Shown: piece after piece, positions 1 to 5,017 of the stretch
Position numbering within the stretch: the stretch's first letter is position 1
Layout of the letters: the number at the start of each line of letters is the position of its first letter
Notes under the pieces: model-generated
What the model was told of the DNA's origin: nothing
What the model saw: only the letters and a program-made list of their open reading frames with translations
Database searches by the model: none
Assembly: GCA_947453015.1 (NCBI GenBank)
Contig: CANGFL010000063.1
Location: 1 to 7,242 of the forward strand
From: Oxalobacteraceae bacterium
Lineage (GTDB): Bacteria > Pseudomonadota > Gammaproteobacteria > Burkholderiales > Burkholderiaceae_D
DNA length: 7,242 nt
Direction of reading: 5' to 3'
Program-made: the position numbers and the translations under genes

Positions 1-1
1 G

Positions 2-487
2 ACCGCGCTGGAAAATGTCATGGTGGGTCGACATGTTCGCACCCATCAGGGAGTCATAGGAGCTGTGCTTCGCCATCGTGCTGCACGTGATGAAGAAGCA
101 GCGATTCAGCAGCGCGCCTTCGAGTTGCTGAATTTTGTGGGCATCGCTCATCTGGCCGGACGCACCGCTCGACATCTGTCGTATGGCGACCAACGTCGCG
201 TAGAGATTGCACGAGCATTAGCGACCGATCCTTTACTACTCGCCTTAGATGAGCCTGCAGCGGGCATGAATGCCACTGAAAAGGAAAGCCTGCGCGTTTT
301 GTTATTAACCATACGAGAGCAGGGCACCACGATTTTATTGATTGAACATGATGTGAAGCTGGTGATGGGTTTGTGTGATCGACTGACGGTGCTCGATTAC
401 GGCAAAGTCATCGCTGAAGGCTCGCCCGCAGAAGTGCAAAAGCATCCTGCTGTGATTGCGGCGTATTTGGGTGGTGAAGCCGCATGA
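2..487 (+). CDS. livG: Branched-chain amino acid ABC transporter ATP-binding protein LivG (3' part, N-terminus outside window)
   Basis: This is one of the two cytoplasmic ATPases that power a LivFGHMJ/K-type importer for branched-chain amino acids or related molecules. The reading frame is open from the window's left edge, and its first 161 codons in view are the C-terminal part of a protein normally about 255 residues long. Counted from the first codon in view, it begins TALENVMVGRH, the usual stretch after the Q-loop in LivG. It then has the LivG-type signature LSYGDQRRVEIARA (from residue 59), Walker B with LALDEPAAGMN (D83, E84), the switch histidine in LIEHD (H116), and a C-terminal AYLGG. 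Walker A lies upstream of the window. The signature fits LivG better than the urea transporter homologue UrtD. The stop overlaps the livF start (ATGA), so the two are translationally coupled. The substrate cannot be fixed from the ATPases alone. Confidence 0.93.
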   Translation, partial: TALENVMVGRHVRTHQGVIGAVLRHRAARDEEAAIQQRAFELLNFVGIAHLAGRTARHLSYGDQRRVEIARALATDPLLLALDEPAAGMNATEKESLRVLLLTIREQGTTILLIEHDVKLVMGLCDRLTVLDYGKVIAEGSPAEVQKHPAVIAAYLGGEAA

Positions 488-1215
488 ACACATCATCTTC
501 TTCATTGCTGAGTATTCGCGATCTACGAGTATCGTTTGGTGGTATTGAAGCCGTTAAAGGCATCGATCTCGATATTGCTGCAGGTGAGTTGGTAACGCTG
601 ATTGGTGCCAACGGTGCGGGCAAAACCACGACCTTAAAAGCAATAACGAATACATTAGCTACATCGCATTTAACCGGTGACATTAGTTATCTCGATCAAA
701 AAATTGATCGCTTACCCGCGCATAAATTACCTGGACTGGGATTGGTGATGGTGCCGGAAGGTCGTGGTGTTTTTTCTCGTATGACTATTCGAGAAAATTT
801 GCTGATGGGTGCGTATATGCGCGATGACCTTCAGGCGATTGAAGCCGATATCGATTATTGGTTTGGTGTTTTCCCGCGTCTTAAAGAACGTGAAGATCAA
901 CTGGCAGGTAATTTGTCGGGTGGTGAGCAGCAGATGCTAGCGATGGCGCGCGCATTGATGAGTCATCCCAAATTATTGTTGCTTGACGAGCCTTCTATGG
1001 GATTAGCGCCGATTATGGTTGAGCGTATCTTTGAGGTGATTCGCACGGTTGCGAATGAAGGCATTACTATTTTCTTAGTCGAGCAAAATGTTCGACAAGC
1101 CTTATCAGTGGCAACCCGAGGTTATGTGATGGATAGTGGTCGTGTGGTGTTGAATGATACTGCGGCTAATCTGTTACAAGATCCGCGAGTCGTTGAAGCT
1201 TATCTGGGCGGCTAA
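484..1215 (+). CDS. livF: Branched-chain amino acid ABC transporter ATP-binding protein LivF
   Basis: This is the second ATPase of the Liv importer, a complete protein of 243 residues (E. coli LivF is about 237). Walker A is GANGAGKT (residues 41-48), the Q-loop region reads VMVPEGRGVFSRMT (from residue 88), and the signature is LSGGEQQ (144-150). Walker B is LLLLDEPSMGLAP (D168, E169). The switch position reads LVEQN, with Gln (Q201) where most ABC ATPases have His; this is the normal LivF state, not a defect. The start is the ATG overlapping the livG stop by four bases, with a GGTGGTG stretch about 9-15 bases upstream that could serve as ribosome binding site. LivF pairs with LivG beneath the LivH/LivM permeases. 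No downstream gene on the same strand follows, so livF is probably last in the operon, ending at the hairpin near 1321-1344. Confidence 0.95.
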   Translation: MNTSSSSLLSIRDLRVSFGGIEAVKGIDLDIAAGELVTLIGANGAGKTTTLKAITNTLATSHLTGDISYLDQKIDRLPAHKLPGLGLVMVPEGRGVFSRMTIRENLLMGAYMRDDLQAIEADIDYWFGVFPRLKEREDQLAGNLSGGEQQMLAMARALMSHPKLLLLDEPSMGLAPIMVERIFEVIRTVANEGITIFLVEQNVRQALSVATRGYVMDSGRVVLNDTAANLLQDPRVVEAYLGG

Positions 1216-1320
1216 TTGAGCTGAATCAAACCTAAGCGTATTTCTTTGGTGGATTACTAAACTTTATCGTTACTTCCGCAGTTTTACGTTCTATCGCATC
1301 AGTGCTGTTTGCTCGGAATA

Positions 1321-1344
1321 GGATGCGGAGCAAGCCCCGCATCC
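1321..1344. terminator. Hairpin between convergent livF and FAH-family gene, possible bidirectional terminator
   Basis: A perfect 8-bp inverted repeat, GGATGCGG (1321-1328) and CCGCATCC (1337-1344), encloses an 8-base loop. It lies 105 bases after the livF stop and 20 bases after the stop of the oppositely oriented gene. The T-tract is poor on both sides (TTGACTT on the + side), so intrinsic termination is only inferred from the stable stem and its tail-to-tail placement. The rest of the gap (1216-1364) shows nothing else I can support. Confidence 0.5.
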
Positions 1345-1364
1345 TTGACTTAACTACTTAACTT

Positions 1365-2219
1365 TTACTTCGCTTTTTTGTACTTCAGCACTTTCTGGTG
1401 CTGCGCTCCCAAACCTTCAATACCCAGTGCAATCTCATCACCGGGCACCAAGAATCGCTGAGGCTTCATGCCCATGCCCACACCGGGTGGCGTGCCAGTA
1501 GCAATCACATCGCCCGGCATCAAAGTCATGAAACGACTCAGGTAGCTAACGATTTTCGCGACTGAAAAAATCATAGTCTTAGTACTGCCGGTTTGCATGC
1601 GCTGACCGTTTATATCGAGCCACATACCTAACTTTTGTGGATAGGGAATTTCATCGCGAGTGACTAGCCATGGGCCAACCGGTCCAAAGGTATCGCAGCC
1701 TTTGCCTTTGTCCCACTGAGGGCCGTGCTCGAGTTGATATTCACGTTCCGATAAATCATTCACAACACAATAGCCGGCGACATACTCCAGCGCCTGGCGT
1801 TCGCTTACATATTGCGCTTTGGTTCCGATCACAACACCCAACTCAACTTCCCAGTCGGATTTGATCGAATCTTTTGGCAGCATCACATCATCGTTAGGAC
1901 CATTCAGCGCTGTGATCGCTTTCATAAAAACAATCGGCTCAGCGGGAATAGGCATGTTCGACTCAGCGGCATGGTCGGAATAATTCAGACCGATACAAAT
2001 GATTTTCCCGACATGCGATACCGGCACACCGTAGCGGGGCTTGCCGCGCACCAGAGGTAACCGATCGGCTTTGACTTTACCCAGCTTTGCCAGGAACTTG
2101 GGTGAGAGCTCATCTGGGCTGATATCGTCAACGATTCCTGAGAGGTCTCTCAGCTTCCCCTCGCTGTCAATCAAACCGGGTTTTTCGTGGCCGGGGCGGC
2201 CATAACGTACCAGCTTCAT
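1365..2219 (-). CDS. Fumarylacetoacetate hydrolase (FAH) superfamily protein
   Basis: This 284-residue cytoplasmic enzyme belongs to the FAH superfamily, which includes FAHD1/FAHD2, 2-hydroxyhepta-2,4-diene-1,7-dioate isomerase and proteins annotated as ureidoglycolate lyase. These cleave or isomerise C-C or C-N bonds of keto-acid-like substrates using Mg2+ or Mn2+. The N-terminal domain (about residues 1-65) starts MKLVRYG and is followed by the catalytic domain. Visible residues are the His/Glu pair in DHAAE (H83, E86, spaced as in FAHD1), the metal ligands in DWEVELG (E124, E126) and VNDLSERE (D155), a conserved-looking lysine at K171, and the TGTPPGVG loop (241-248). The start at 2219 is chosen because AAGGA lies a few bases upstream and the protein then begins at the family's usual N-terminus. 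A longer frame to 2252 adds an unlikely MPTGIST leader. The substrate cannot be told from sequence. It is convergent with livF and divergent from the cupin gene, so it is probably its own unit. Confidence 0.9.
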   Translation of the reverse strand: MKLVRYGRPGHEKPGLIDSEGKLRDLSGIVDDISPDELSPKFLAKLGKVKADRLPLVRGKPRYGVPVSHVGKIICIGLNYSDHAAESNMPIPAEPIVFMKAITALNGPNDDVMLPKDSIKSDWEVELGVVIGTKAQYVSERQALEYVAGYCVVNDLSEREYQLEHGPQWDKGKGCDTFGPVGPWLVTRDEIPYPQKLGMWLDINGQRMQTGSTKTMIFSVAKIVSYLSRFMTLMPGDVIATGTPPGVGMGMKPQRFLVPGDEIALGIEGLGAQHQKVLKYKKAK

Positions 2220-2371
2220 GTTTTTCCTTTTTGTTGATATGCCGGTGGGCAAAGTTGGACGGGGTGATGCCAGATGGAATTATGCCTTTGTTCGTCTGCT
2301 TTTCATGTTTTATAGGCTAAATAGGTCGGTTAAATAGTTCGCTAAGTGTGAACCCCCTCACTTGTGTTATG

Positions 2372-2400
2372 TTGTCGATAAGTAATTTTCTGCGTTTAAT
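2372..2400 (+). promoter_or_regulatory. Candidate sigma70 promoter for the cupin gene
   Basis: A -35-like TTGTCG (2372-2377, 4 of 6 matches to TTGACA) is spaced exactly 17 bases from a -10-like TTTAAT (2395-2400, 5 of 6 matches to TATAAT). Transcription would start near 2407, just before the GGAG at 2412-2415, giving a leader of only about 14 bases. A weaker alternative on the same strand is TTGTTC (2288-2293) and TATAGG (2311-2316), also 17 bases apart. On the other strand ATTATG (2279-2284, read as CATAAT) is a possible -10 for the FAH-family gene with no good -35. All are inferred by eye. Confidence 0.4.
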
Positions 2401-2420
2401 CTACTGAGTTCGGAGCTGCT

Positions 2421-2912
2421 ATGTCCATCAAATCTCGTTTTGTTTTGTCAGCCCTAGGCCTTACTTTGGTGTTGGCCATGTCCCCCAGCTTTTCTGCACC
2501 TAGCGAAAAGGATTTCCAGGTCACCCTGCCGGAAAACATTGTATGGAGAGATGCAGGCAGGGGAGTCAAGCTAGCCGTTATTTATGGCGATCCCTCCAAG
2601 TTTGGCCAATATGTTATTCGTGCCTATTTTCCGCCGGGAGTCATGAGCTCACCGCATTTTCACGGAGAGGATCGTCATGTCACTGTTATTCAGGGCACAT
2701 GGAATGCCGGTAAAGACGATAGCTGGGATCCCGAAGCCACCGTGCCACTGAAAGCCGGTAGCTACATGTTTCATCCTGCCGGCGGCGTGCATTACGATGG
2801 CTCTGCGGGAGAAGAAGGTGCGACTGTGCAAATCGTCGGTATGGGACCGAGCAAGACGACGTTTCTGTTTCCTAAAGAAGGCGATTTCGGCAAACCACGA
2901 AAGCTCAACTGA
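2421..2912 (+). CDS. Exported cupin-domain protein
   Basis: This is a 163-residue single-domain cupin with a signal peptide: basic start (MSIKSR), hydrophobic stretch (about residues 7-20) and likely cleavage near SFSA (residue 26), so it probably acts in the periplasm. Cupin motif 1 reads PGVMSSPHFHGEDRHV, giving metal-ligand histidines H79 and H81. The position where classical cupins carry the glutamate ligand is arginine (R85), followed by the conserved glycine G92 in IQGTW. Motif 2, GSYMFHPAGGVHYDG, fits G-x5-P-x-G-x2-H and supplies H124. Loss of the glutamate leaves a possible three-histidine metal site, or binding without classical catalysis. E83 or D84 might substitute. The start is supported by GGAG 5 bases upstream and by the signal peptide. 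The stop overlaps the next start by one base (TGATG), so the two genes are almost certainly co-translated. No enzymatic activity can be assigned. Confidence 0.85.
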   Translation: MSIKSRFVLSALGLTLVLAMSPSFSAPSEKDFQVTLPENIVWRDAGRGVKLAVIYGDPSKFGQYVIRAYFPPGVMSSPHFHGEDRHVTVIQGTWNAGKDDSWDPEATVPLKAGSYMFHPAGGVHYDGSAGEEGATVQIVGMGPSKTTFLFPKEGDFGKPRKLN

Positions 2913-3295
2913 TGAAAAAGTTTTTTGTTTTGTTCTTAATGATGTTTGCCACCGTGCCGGCATCGGCGGAGTGGGTGCTGTATCAACGAACTGCTGAGAC
3001 CGATGAATTGTTCGACGCTAAGTTTGTTAGTCGCAACGGCCCAACGATTCAATTGTGGACGCTCACGAATTACCCCAGCCCGGTCACGAACCTAGAAGGC
3101 AAACAATTGTTGTCCGAAAAGGCGTTAACGACTGTTGATTGTGAAGCCCGCAAATCAGGCTCAGAAAAAGTAATGAAATACAGCCGTAAAAATGGCGAGG
3201 GCGACGTAGTGGGATCTATGGAAACAGCGCTGCGTTTAATTTCCGTACGCAAAGGCAGCTCAGATGAAGTGCTATTAGCGAAGCTGTGTCAGTAA
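2912..3295 (+). CDS. Small exported protein resembling surface-adhesin protein E
   Basis: This 127-residue protein has a clear signal peptide (MKKFF, hydrophobic core, cleavage after ASA at residue 19), giving a mature chain starting EWVLYQ. The pattern recalls the widespread adhesin-E-like family (Pfam Adhesin_E type): a mature N-terminus with EW, a central strand ending QLWTLTNY (47-54), a KQLLSEKALTTVDCEAR segment (64-80) and a cysteine close to the C-terminus. The two cysteines, C77 and C126, match the family's usual pair and would form a disulfide in the periplasm. In Haemophilus, protein E binds host proteins, but most members of the family are uncharacterised, so no adhesin role is claimed. 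The start shares one base with the cupin stop and has no strong ribosome binding site, which points to translational coupling. The gene ends 14 bases before the 3' end of the convergent tRNA. Family assignment is from memory of the motif pattern. Confidence 0.7.
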   Translation: MKKFFVLFLMMFATVPASAEWVLYQRTAETDELFDAKFVSRNGPTIQLWTLTNYPSPVTNLEGKQLLSEKALTTVDCEARKSGSEKVMKYSRKNGEGDVVGSMETALRLISVRKGSSDEVLLAKLCQ

Positions 3296-3309
3296 GCTTG
3301 CGTTGACGT

Positions 3310-3384
3310 TGGTCCCGCCGACAGGAATCGAACCTGTATCTAGCGCTTAGGAGGCACTCGTTCTATCCATTGAACTACGGCGAG
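3310..3384 (-). tRNA. tRNA-Arg, anticodon CCU
   Basis: The minus strand folds into a full 75-base cloverleaf. The 7-bp acceptor stem is CTCGCCG/CGGCGGG with one T-G wobble. The D arm is GTTC-AATGGATA-GAAC, and the anticodon arm is AGTGC-CTCCTAA-GCGCT with anticodon CCT. The variable loop is AGAT, and the T arm is ACAGG-TTCGATT-CCTGT. The discriminator base is A and CCA is encoded (3310-3312 on the + strand read TGG). Adenine after the D-loop GG fits the A20 identity element of arginine tRNAs. It reads the AGG codon. It stands alone, with no other tRNA nearby, convergent with the adhesin-E-like gene. No clear intrinsic terminator is seen downstream. Confidence 0.96.
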
Positions 3385-3419
3385 ACGCGGGCCGCTTGTT
3401 TCTATACACAGCCCCAAAG

Positions 3420-3440
3420 ATTATAGCGTAGGCCCGCTAT
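3420..3440 (-). promoter_or_regulatory. Candidate tRNA-Arg promoter: consensus -10 overlapped by an inverted repeat
   Basis: On the minus strand a perfect TATAAT (3420-3425) lies 35 bases before the tRNA 5' end, so transcription would start near 3413 with a leader of about 29 bases. A GGGG follows near the expected start, resembling the GC-rich discriminator of stable RNA promoters. No good -35 box lies at 16-18 bases. A 6-bp inverted repeat, ATAGCG (3423-3428) and CGCTAT (3435-3440), overlaps the -10 box and spacer and could be a protein site or coincidence. Confidence 0.45.
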
Positions 3441-3457
3441 GTAATTTGATGCCTTGC

Positions 3458-3480
3458 TCAGAGTGATTCAGCGCTCTGAA
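3458..3480. repeat. Inverted repeat with two alternative foldings, downstream of the methyltransferase gene
   Basis: TCAGAG (3458-3463) pairs with CTCTGA (3474-3479), extendable by two inner pairs on the + strand. The second half also pairs in another way, TTCAG (3467-3471) with CTGAA (3476-3480), and the two foldings exclude each other. No T-tract follows on either strand. It sits directly beyond the likely terminator at 3483-3505 and may be a backup terminator or a 3'-end stabilising structure. Confidence 0.35.
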
Positions 3481-3505
3481 AAATCGTCGATAGCGCATTG
3501 ACGAT
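3479..3505 (-). terminator. Probable weak Rho-independent terminator of the methyltransferase transcript
   Basis: Read on the minus strand, ATCGTC (3505-3500) and GACGAT (3488-3483) form a 6-bp stem with an 11-base loop, followed directly by TTTT. The stem starts 4 bases after the methyltransferase stop codon. The short stem and long loop make it weak, but the position and T-run are right for an intrinsic terminator, and it would keep the transcript from running into the tRNA promoter. Confidence 0.5.
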
Positions 3506-3509
3506 GAAG

Positions 3510-4139
3510 CTATGCAGTCTTTTGAAGAATGCTAATGAGATGAGGGCCTTTTAGCACCTGGTCCAGGATCTTAAATGACCCATTGAAACCATACATTTTC
3601 CCTGCCTGAGTGGTGTCATCAAAGTACATAGGAAAGGTTTCCTCAGTAATGATGTTGACATGAGTTGGATCGCGAAACGCGGGTGAAAATGGGTAGATTG
3701 GGGTGTGCGACAAAAATATTCCGTTGGGTTTTAGCGTTCTGTGAATTTCATTCATGAGCTCAATAAAAGGAAAGCGTCGTTCTGGCAGATAAATAATTCT
3801 TGGTACGTGCTCCAGAAAATCATAAGCCGTGATGTAATTAAAGTGAGCATCGGGATAAGGAATTTTTTCAACGGTCAGATCAGCATACTTGATGTTTTTT
3901 TCAAGATTTTCCCGAATATCTATCCCATAGGTCGTTGTTGCAGAAAACGGGTTCCTCGGCTGTGTACCACAGCCTATATCTAGTGTGGTTGATTGGTGTG
4001 CGCTCCCAGCTGATGCACTATATTTTTCGAAGTAAGGCTGAAGATCTTTTGTGTGAGGTAATTGCGAGAGGGAGCGTAACGAGCCTTTTAGTAATTTAAA
4101 AAGCCTACGGTAAAAATTTATCTGTCGAATTATTTTCAT
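3510..4139 (-). CDS. Class I SAM-dependent methyltransferase
   Basis: This 209-residue protein has a Rossmann methyltransferase core. Motif I is LDIGCGT (residues 53-59), and the acidic residue ending the second strand is D74 in YGIDI. A motif II-like ADLT follows (86-89), then YDFLEHVPR (106-114) and a motif III-like RTLKPNGIFLS (134-144). The segment FRDPTHVNIITEETF (155-169) resembles methyltransferases found in envelope polysaccharide clusters, so a sugar or lipid acceptor is possible but unproven. The first 24 residues are basic and aromatic and could lie against the membrane. No clear Shine-Dalgarno precedes the ATG. GC is about 41% by hand count, against about 47% in livF, which may reflect transfer or relaxed composition. 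It lies 78 bases downstream of the acyltransferase on the same strand, probably in the same transcript. Confidence 0.88.
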   Translation of the reverse strand: MKIIRQINFYRRLFKLLKGSLRSLSQLPHTKDLQPYFEKYSASAGSAHQSTTLDIGCGTQPRNPFSATTTYGIDIRENLEKNIKYADLTVEKIPYPDAHFNYITAYDFLEHVPRIIYLPERRFPFIELMNEIHRTLKPNGIFLSHTPIYPFSPAFRDPTHVNIITEETFPMYFDDTTQAGKMYGFNGSFKILDQVLKGPHLISILQKTA

Positions 4140-4217
4140 AAAGTTTACTTTTTCTCGCTCATTAGATAGTGAAAATTTTTATTAGTTGTCGCCATTATTC
4201 AAGCAGATGTTAGAAGA

Positions 4218-4811
4218 TTAGTGAGATGGTTCAAACTGATCAGCGTTTTTGCCTTTAAACGGGGCATAAAAATCTTTCACAATCTGCATATCGTTTTCTA
4301 TGTTTCCTGTAGGCGTAAGCAAGGGACCAATACCACTTATTTTTCGTGAATAGTCCATGTAGGCCATTAGTATGGGCACGTTTGCTTCGAGAGCGATGTA
4401 ATAAAAACCGGTCTTCCAATAGCGTGTTTTGCTGCGCGTGCCTTCGGGTGGTATAACCAGTTGCACAGGTCCGTCAGCGGCTATCAGTGCTTGAGCAGAT
4501 GCAGCAACTAAATTATTGGACTGCTCGCGATTGACTGCAATACCCCCCAGCCAACGCATCACACCACCAAACGGAAATCGAAAAATGCTGGCTTTGCCCA
4601 TCCAGTAGATATTCAGGCGCAATGCAAAAGCCACCATCAGTGTGAATGGAAGATCCCAATTGCTTGTATGTGGGGCGGCAATAAATACACACTTGCTAGC
4701 TTCGGGGGGAAGATGACCTTCTATTTTCCAGCCACTCAAGCGCAAAAAGAGCACTGAAAAATTACGCAGCACCGCGTTAACGATAGGCGTCCCAAATATA
4801 GTCCTGTGCAT
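4218..4811 (-). CDS. PlsC-like lysophospholipid/glycerolipid acyltransferase family protein
   Basis: This 197-residue protein belongs to the PlsC/LPLAT acyltransferase superfamily, which transfers acyl groups from acyl-ACP or acyl-CoA to hydroxyl groups of lipids at the inner face of the membrane. Motif I is PHTSNWD, with the catalytic HX4D pair H48 and D53. A motif II region follows at GGIAVNR (89-95). Motif III is PPEGTRS (121-127), with Pro where PlsC usually has Phe, and motif IV is VPILMA (145-150). It is shorter than E. coli PlsC (245 residues) and matches the short HTSNWD subgroup, whose natural substrates are mostly unknown. The segments around residues 10-27 and 54-66 are hydrophobic and may anchor it. 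The ATG at 4811 is the only plausible start: an in-frame stop lies about 30 bases upstream. No good ribosome binding site is seen. It is divergent from uup and followed by the methyltransferase. Confidence 0.9.
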   Translation of the reverse strand: MHRTIFGTPIVNAVLRNFSVLFLRLSGWKIEGHLPPEASKCVFIAAPHTSNWDLPFTLMVAFALRLNIYWMGKASIFRFPFGGVMRWLGGIAVNREQSNNLVAASAQALIAADGPVQLVIPPEGTRSKTRYWKTGFYYIALEANVPILMAYMDYSRKISGIGPLLTPTGNIENDMQIVKDFYAPFKGKNADQFEPSH

Positions 4812-4870
4812 GAATGTGAAAAATTTCGTTAGAGTTTTTTATGACTTATCGGTGACCTGTATCGCGTTCC

Positions 4871-4950
4871 CAGAACTTCTTTTGAAGATTATAGCTTCTA
4901 GTATCGGGATGTATGTCAGAACTTCTTAAGCTGAAATGAAGTCTTCTAGT
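4871..4950. repeat. Degenerate direct repeat upstream of uup
   Basis: Two units of 32 and 34 bases (4871-4902 and 4917-4950) begin with the same 11 bases, CAGAACTTCTT, and end with the same 8 bases, CTTCTAGT. Their middles differ by content and by a 2-base indel. The unit starts are 46 bases apart. Each unit also holds a small GAAG...CTTC inverted repeat (4884-4898 and 4938-4946). The second unit ends exactly at the -10-like box of the putative uup promoter, so the repeats could be regulator sites or the relic of a local duplication. Confidence 0.5.
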
Positions 4951-4956
4951 TACAAT
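4951..4956 (+). promoter_or_regulatory. Candidate -10 box of the uup promoter
   Basis: TACAAT matches TATAAT at 5 of 6 positions and would start transcription near 4963, giving a leader of about 55 bases for uup. No convincing -35 hexamer is found at 16-18 bases upstream, where the second unit of the direct repeat lies, so an activator-dependent promoter is possible. The call is weak. Confidence 0.35.
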
Positions 4957-4982
4957 AGACACCCTGCATAGTCGATTACCTT

Positions 4983-5002
4983 GATTCCCTTCTGCGGGAA
5001 TC
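4983..5002 (+). promoter_or_regulatory. Strong hairpin in the uup leader, next to a start codon without Shine-Dalgarno
   Basis: GATTCCC (4983-4989) and GGGAATC (4996-5002) form a perfect 7-bp stem with a 6-base loop, TTCTGC. The stem ends 15 bases before the uup ATG at 5018, and the bases between (TGGCCCACACCCATC) contain no purine-rich ribosome binding site. The only purine run, GGGAA, is inside the stem and too far from the start. No T-tract follows, so it is not a typical terminator. It may influence translation or mRNA stability. Confidence 0.5.
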
Positions 5003-5017
5003 TGGCCCACACCCATC

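Noticed and set aside
1084..1088. Gln in place of the switch histidine in LivF as a sign of inactivation
   Set aside because: The VEQN sequence is the standard form in LivF proteins, so the ATPase is expected to be functional.
2220..2252. Upstream extension of the FAH-family gene to an ATG at 2252
   Set aside because: The extra 11 residues do not look like the family N-terminus, while the ATG at 2219 has AAGGA a few bases upstream and begins with the usual MKLVRYG.
2649..2963. Open frame on the minus strand across the cupin and adhesin-E-like genes
   Set aside because: It is antisense to two well-supported genes with signal peptides and family motifs, and the protein has no domain-like features.
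3281..3299. AAGCT/AGCTT inverted repeat as terminator of the tRNA or the adhesin-E-like gene
   Set aside because: The stem has only 5 bp and no T-tract follows on either strand, so it is most likely chance.
3310..3384. tRNA-Arg as the attachment site of a genomic island
   Set aside because: I see no integrase gene and no second copy of the tRNA 3' end in the window. The AT-rich methyltransferase lies on the 5' side of the tRNA, which is not the usual island side.
4871..4950. Short direct repeats as a CRISPR array
   Set aside because: There are only two degenerate units with diverged middles, no regular spacer series and no cas gene.
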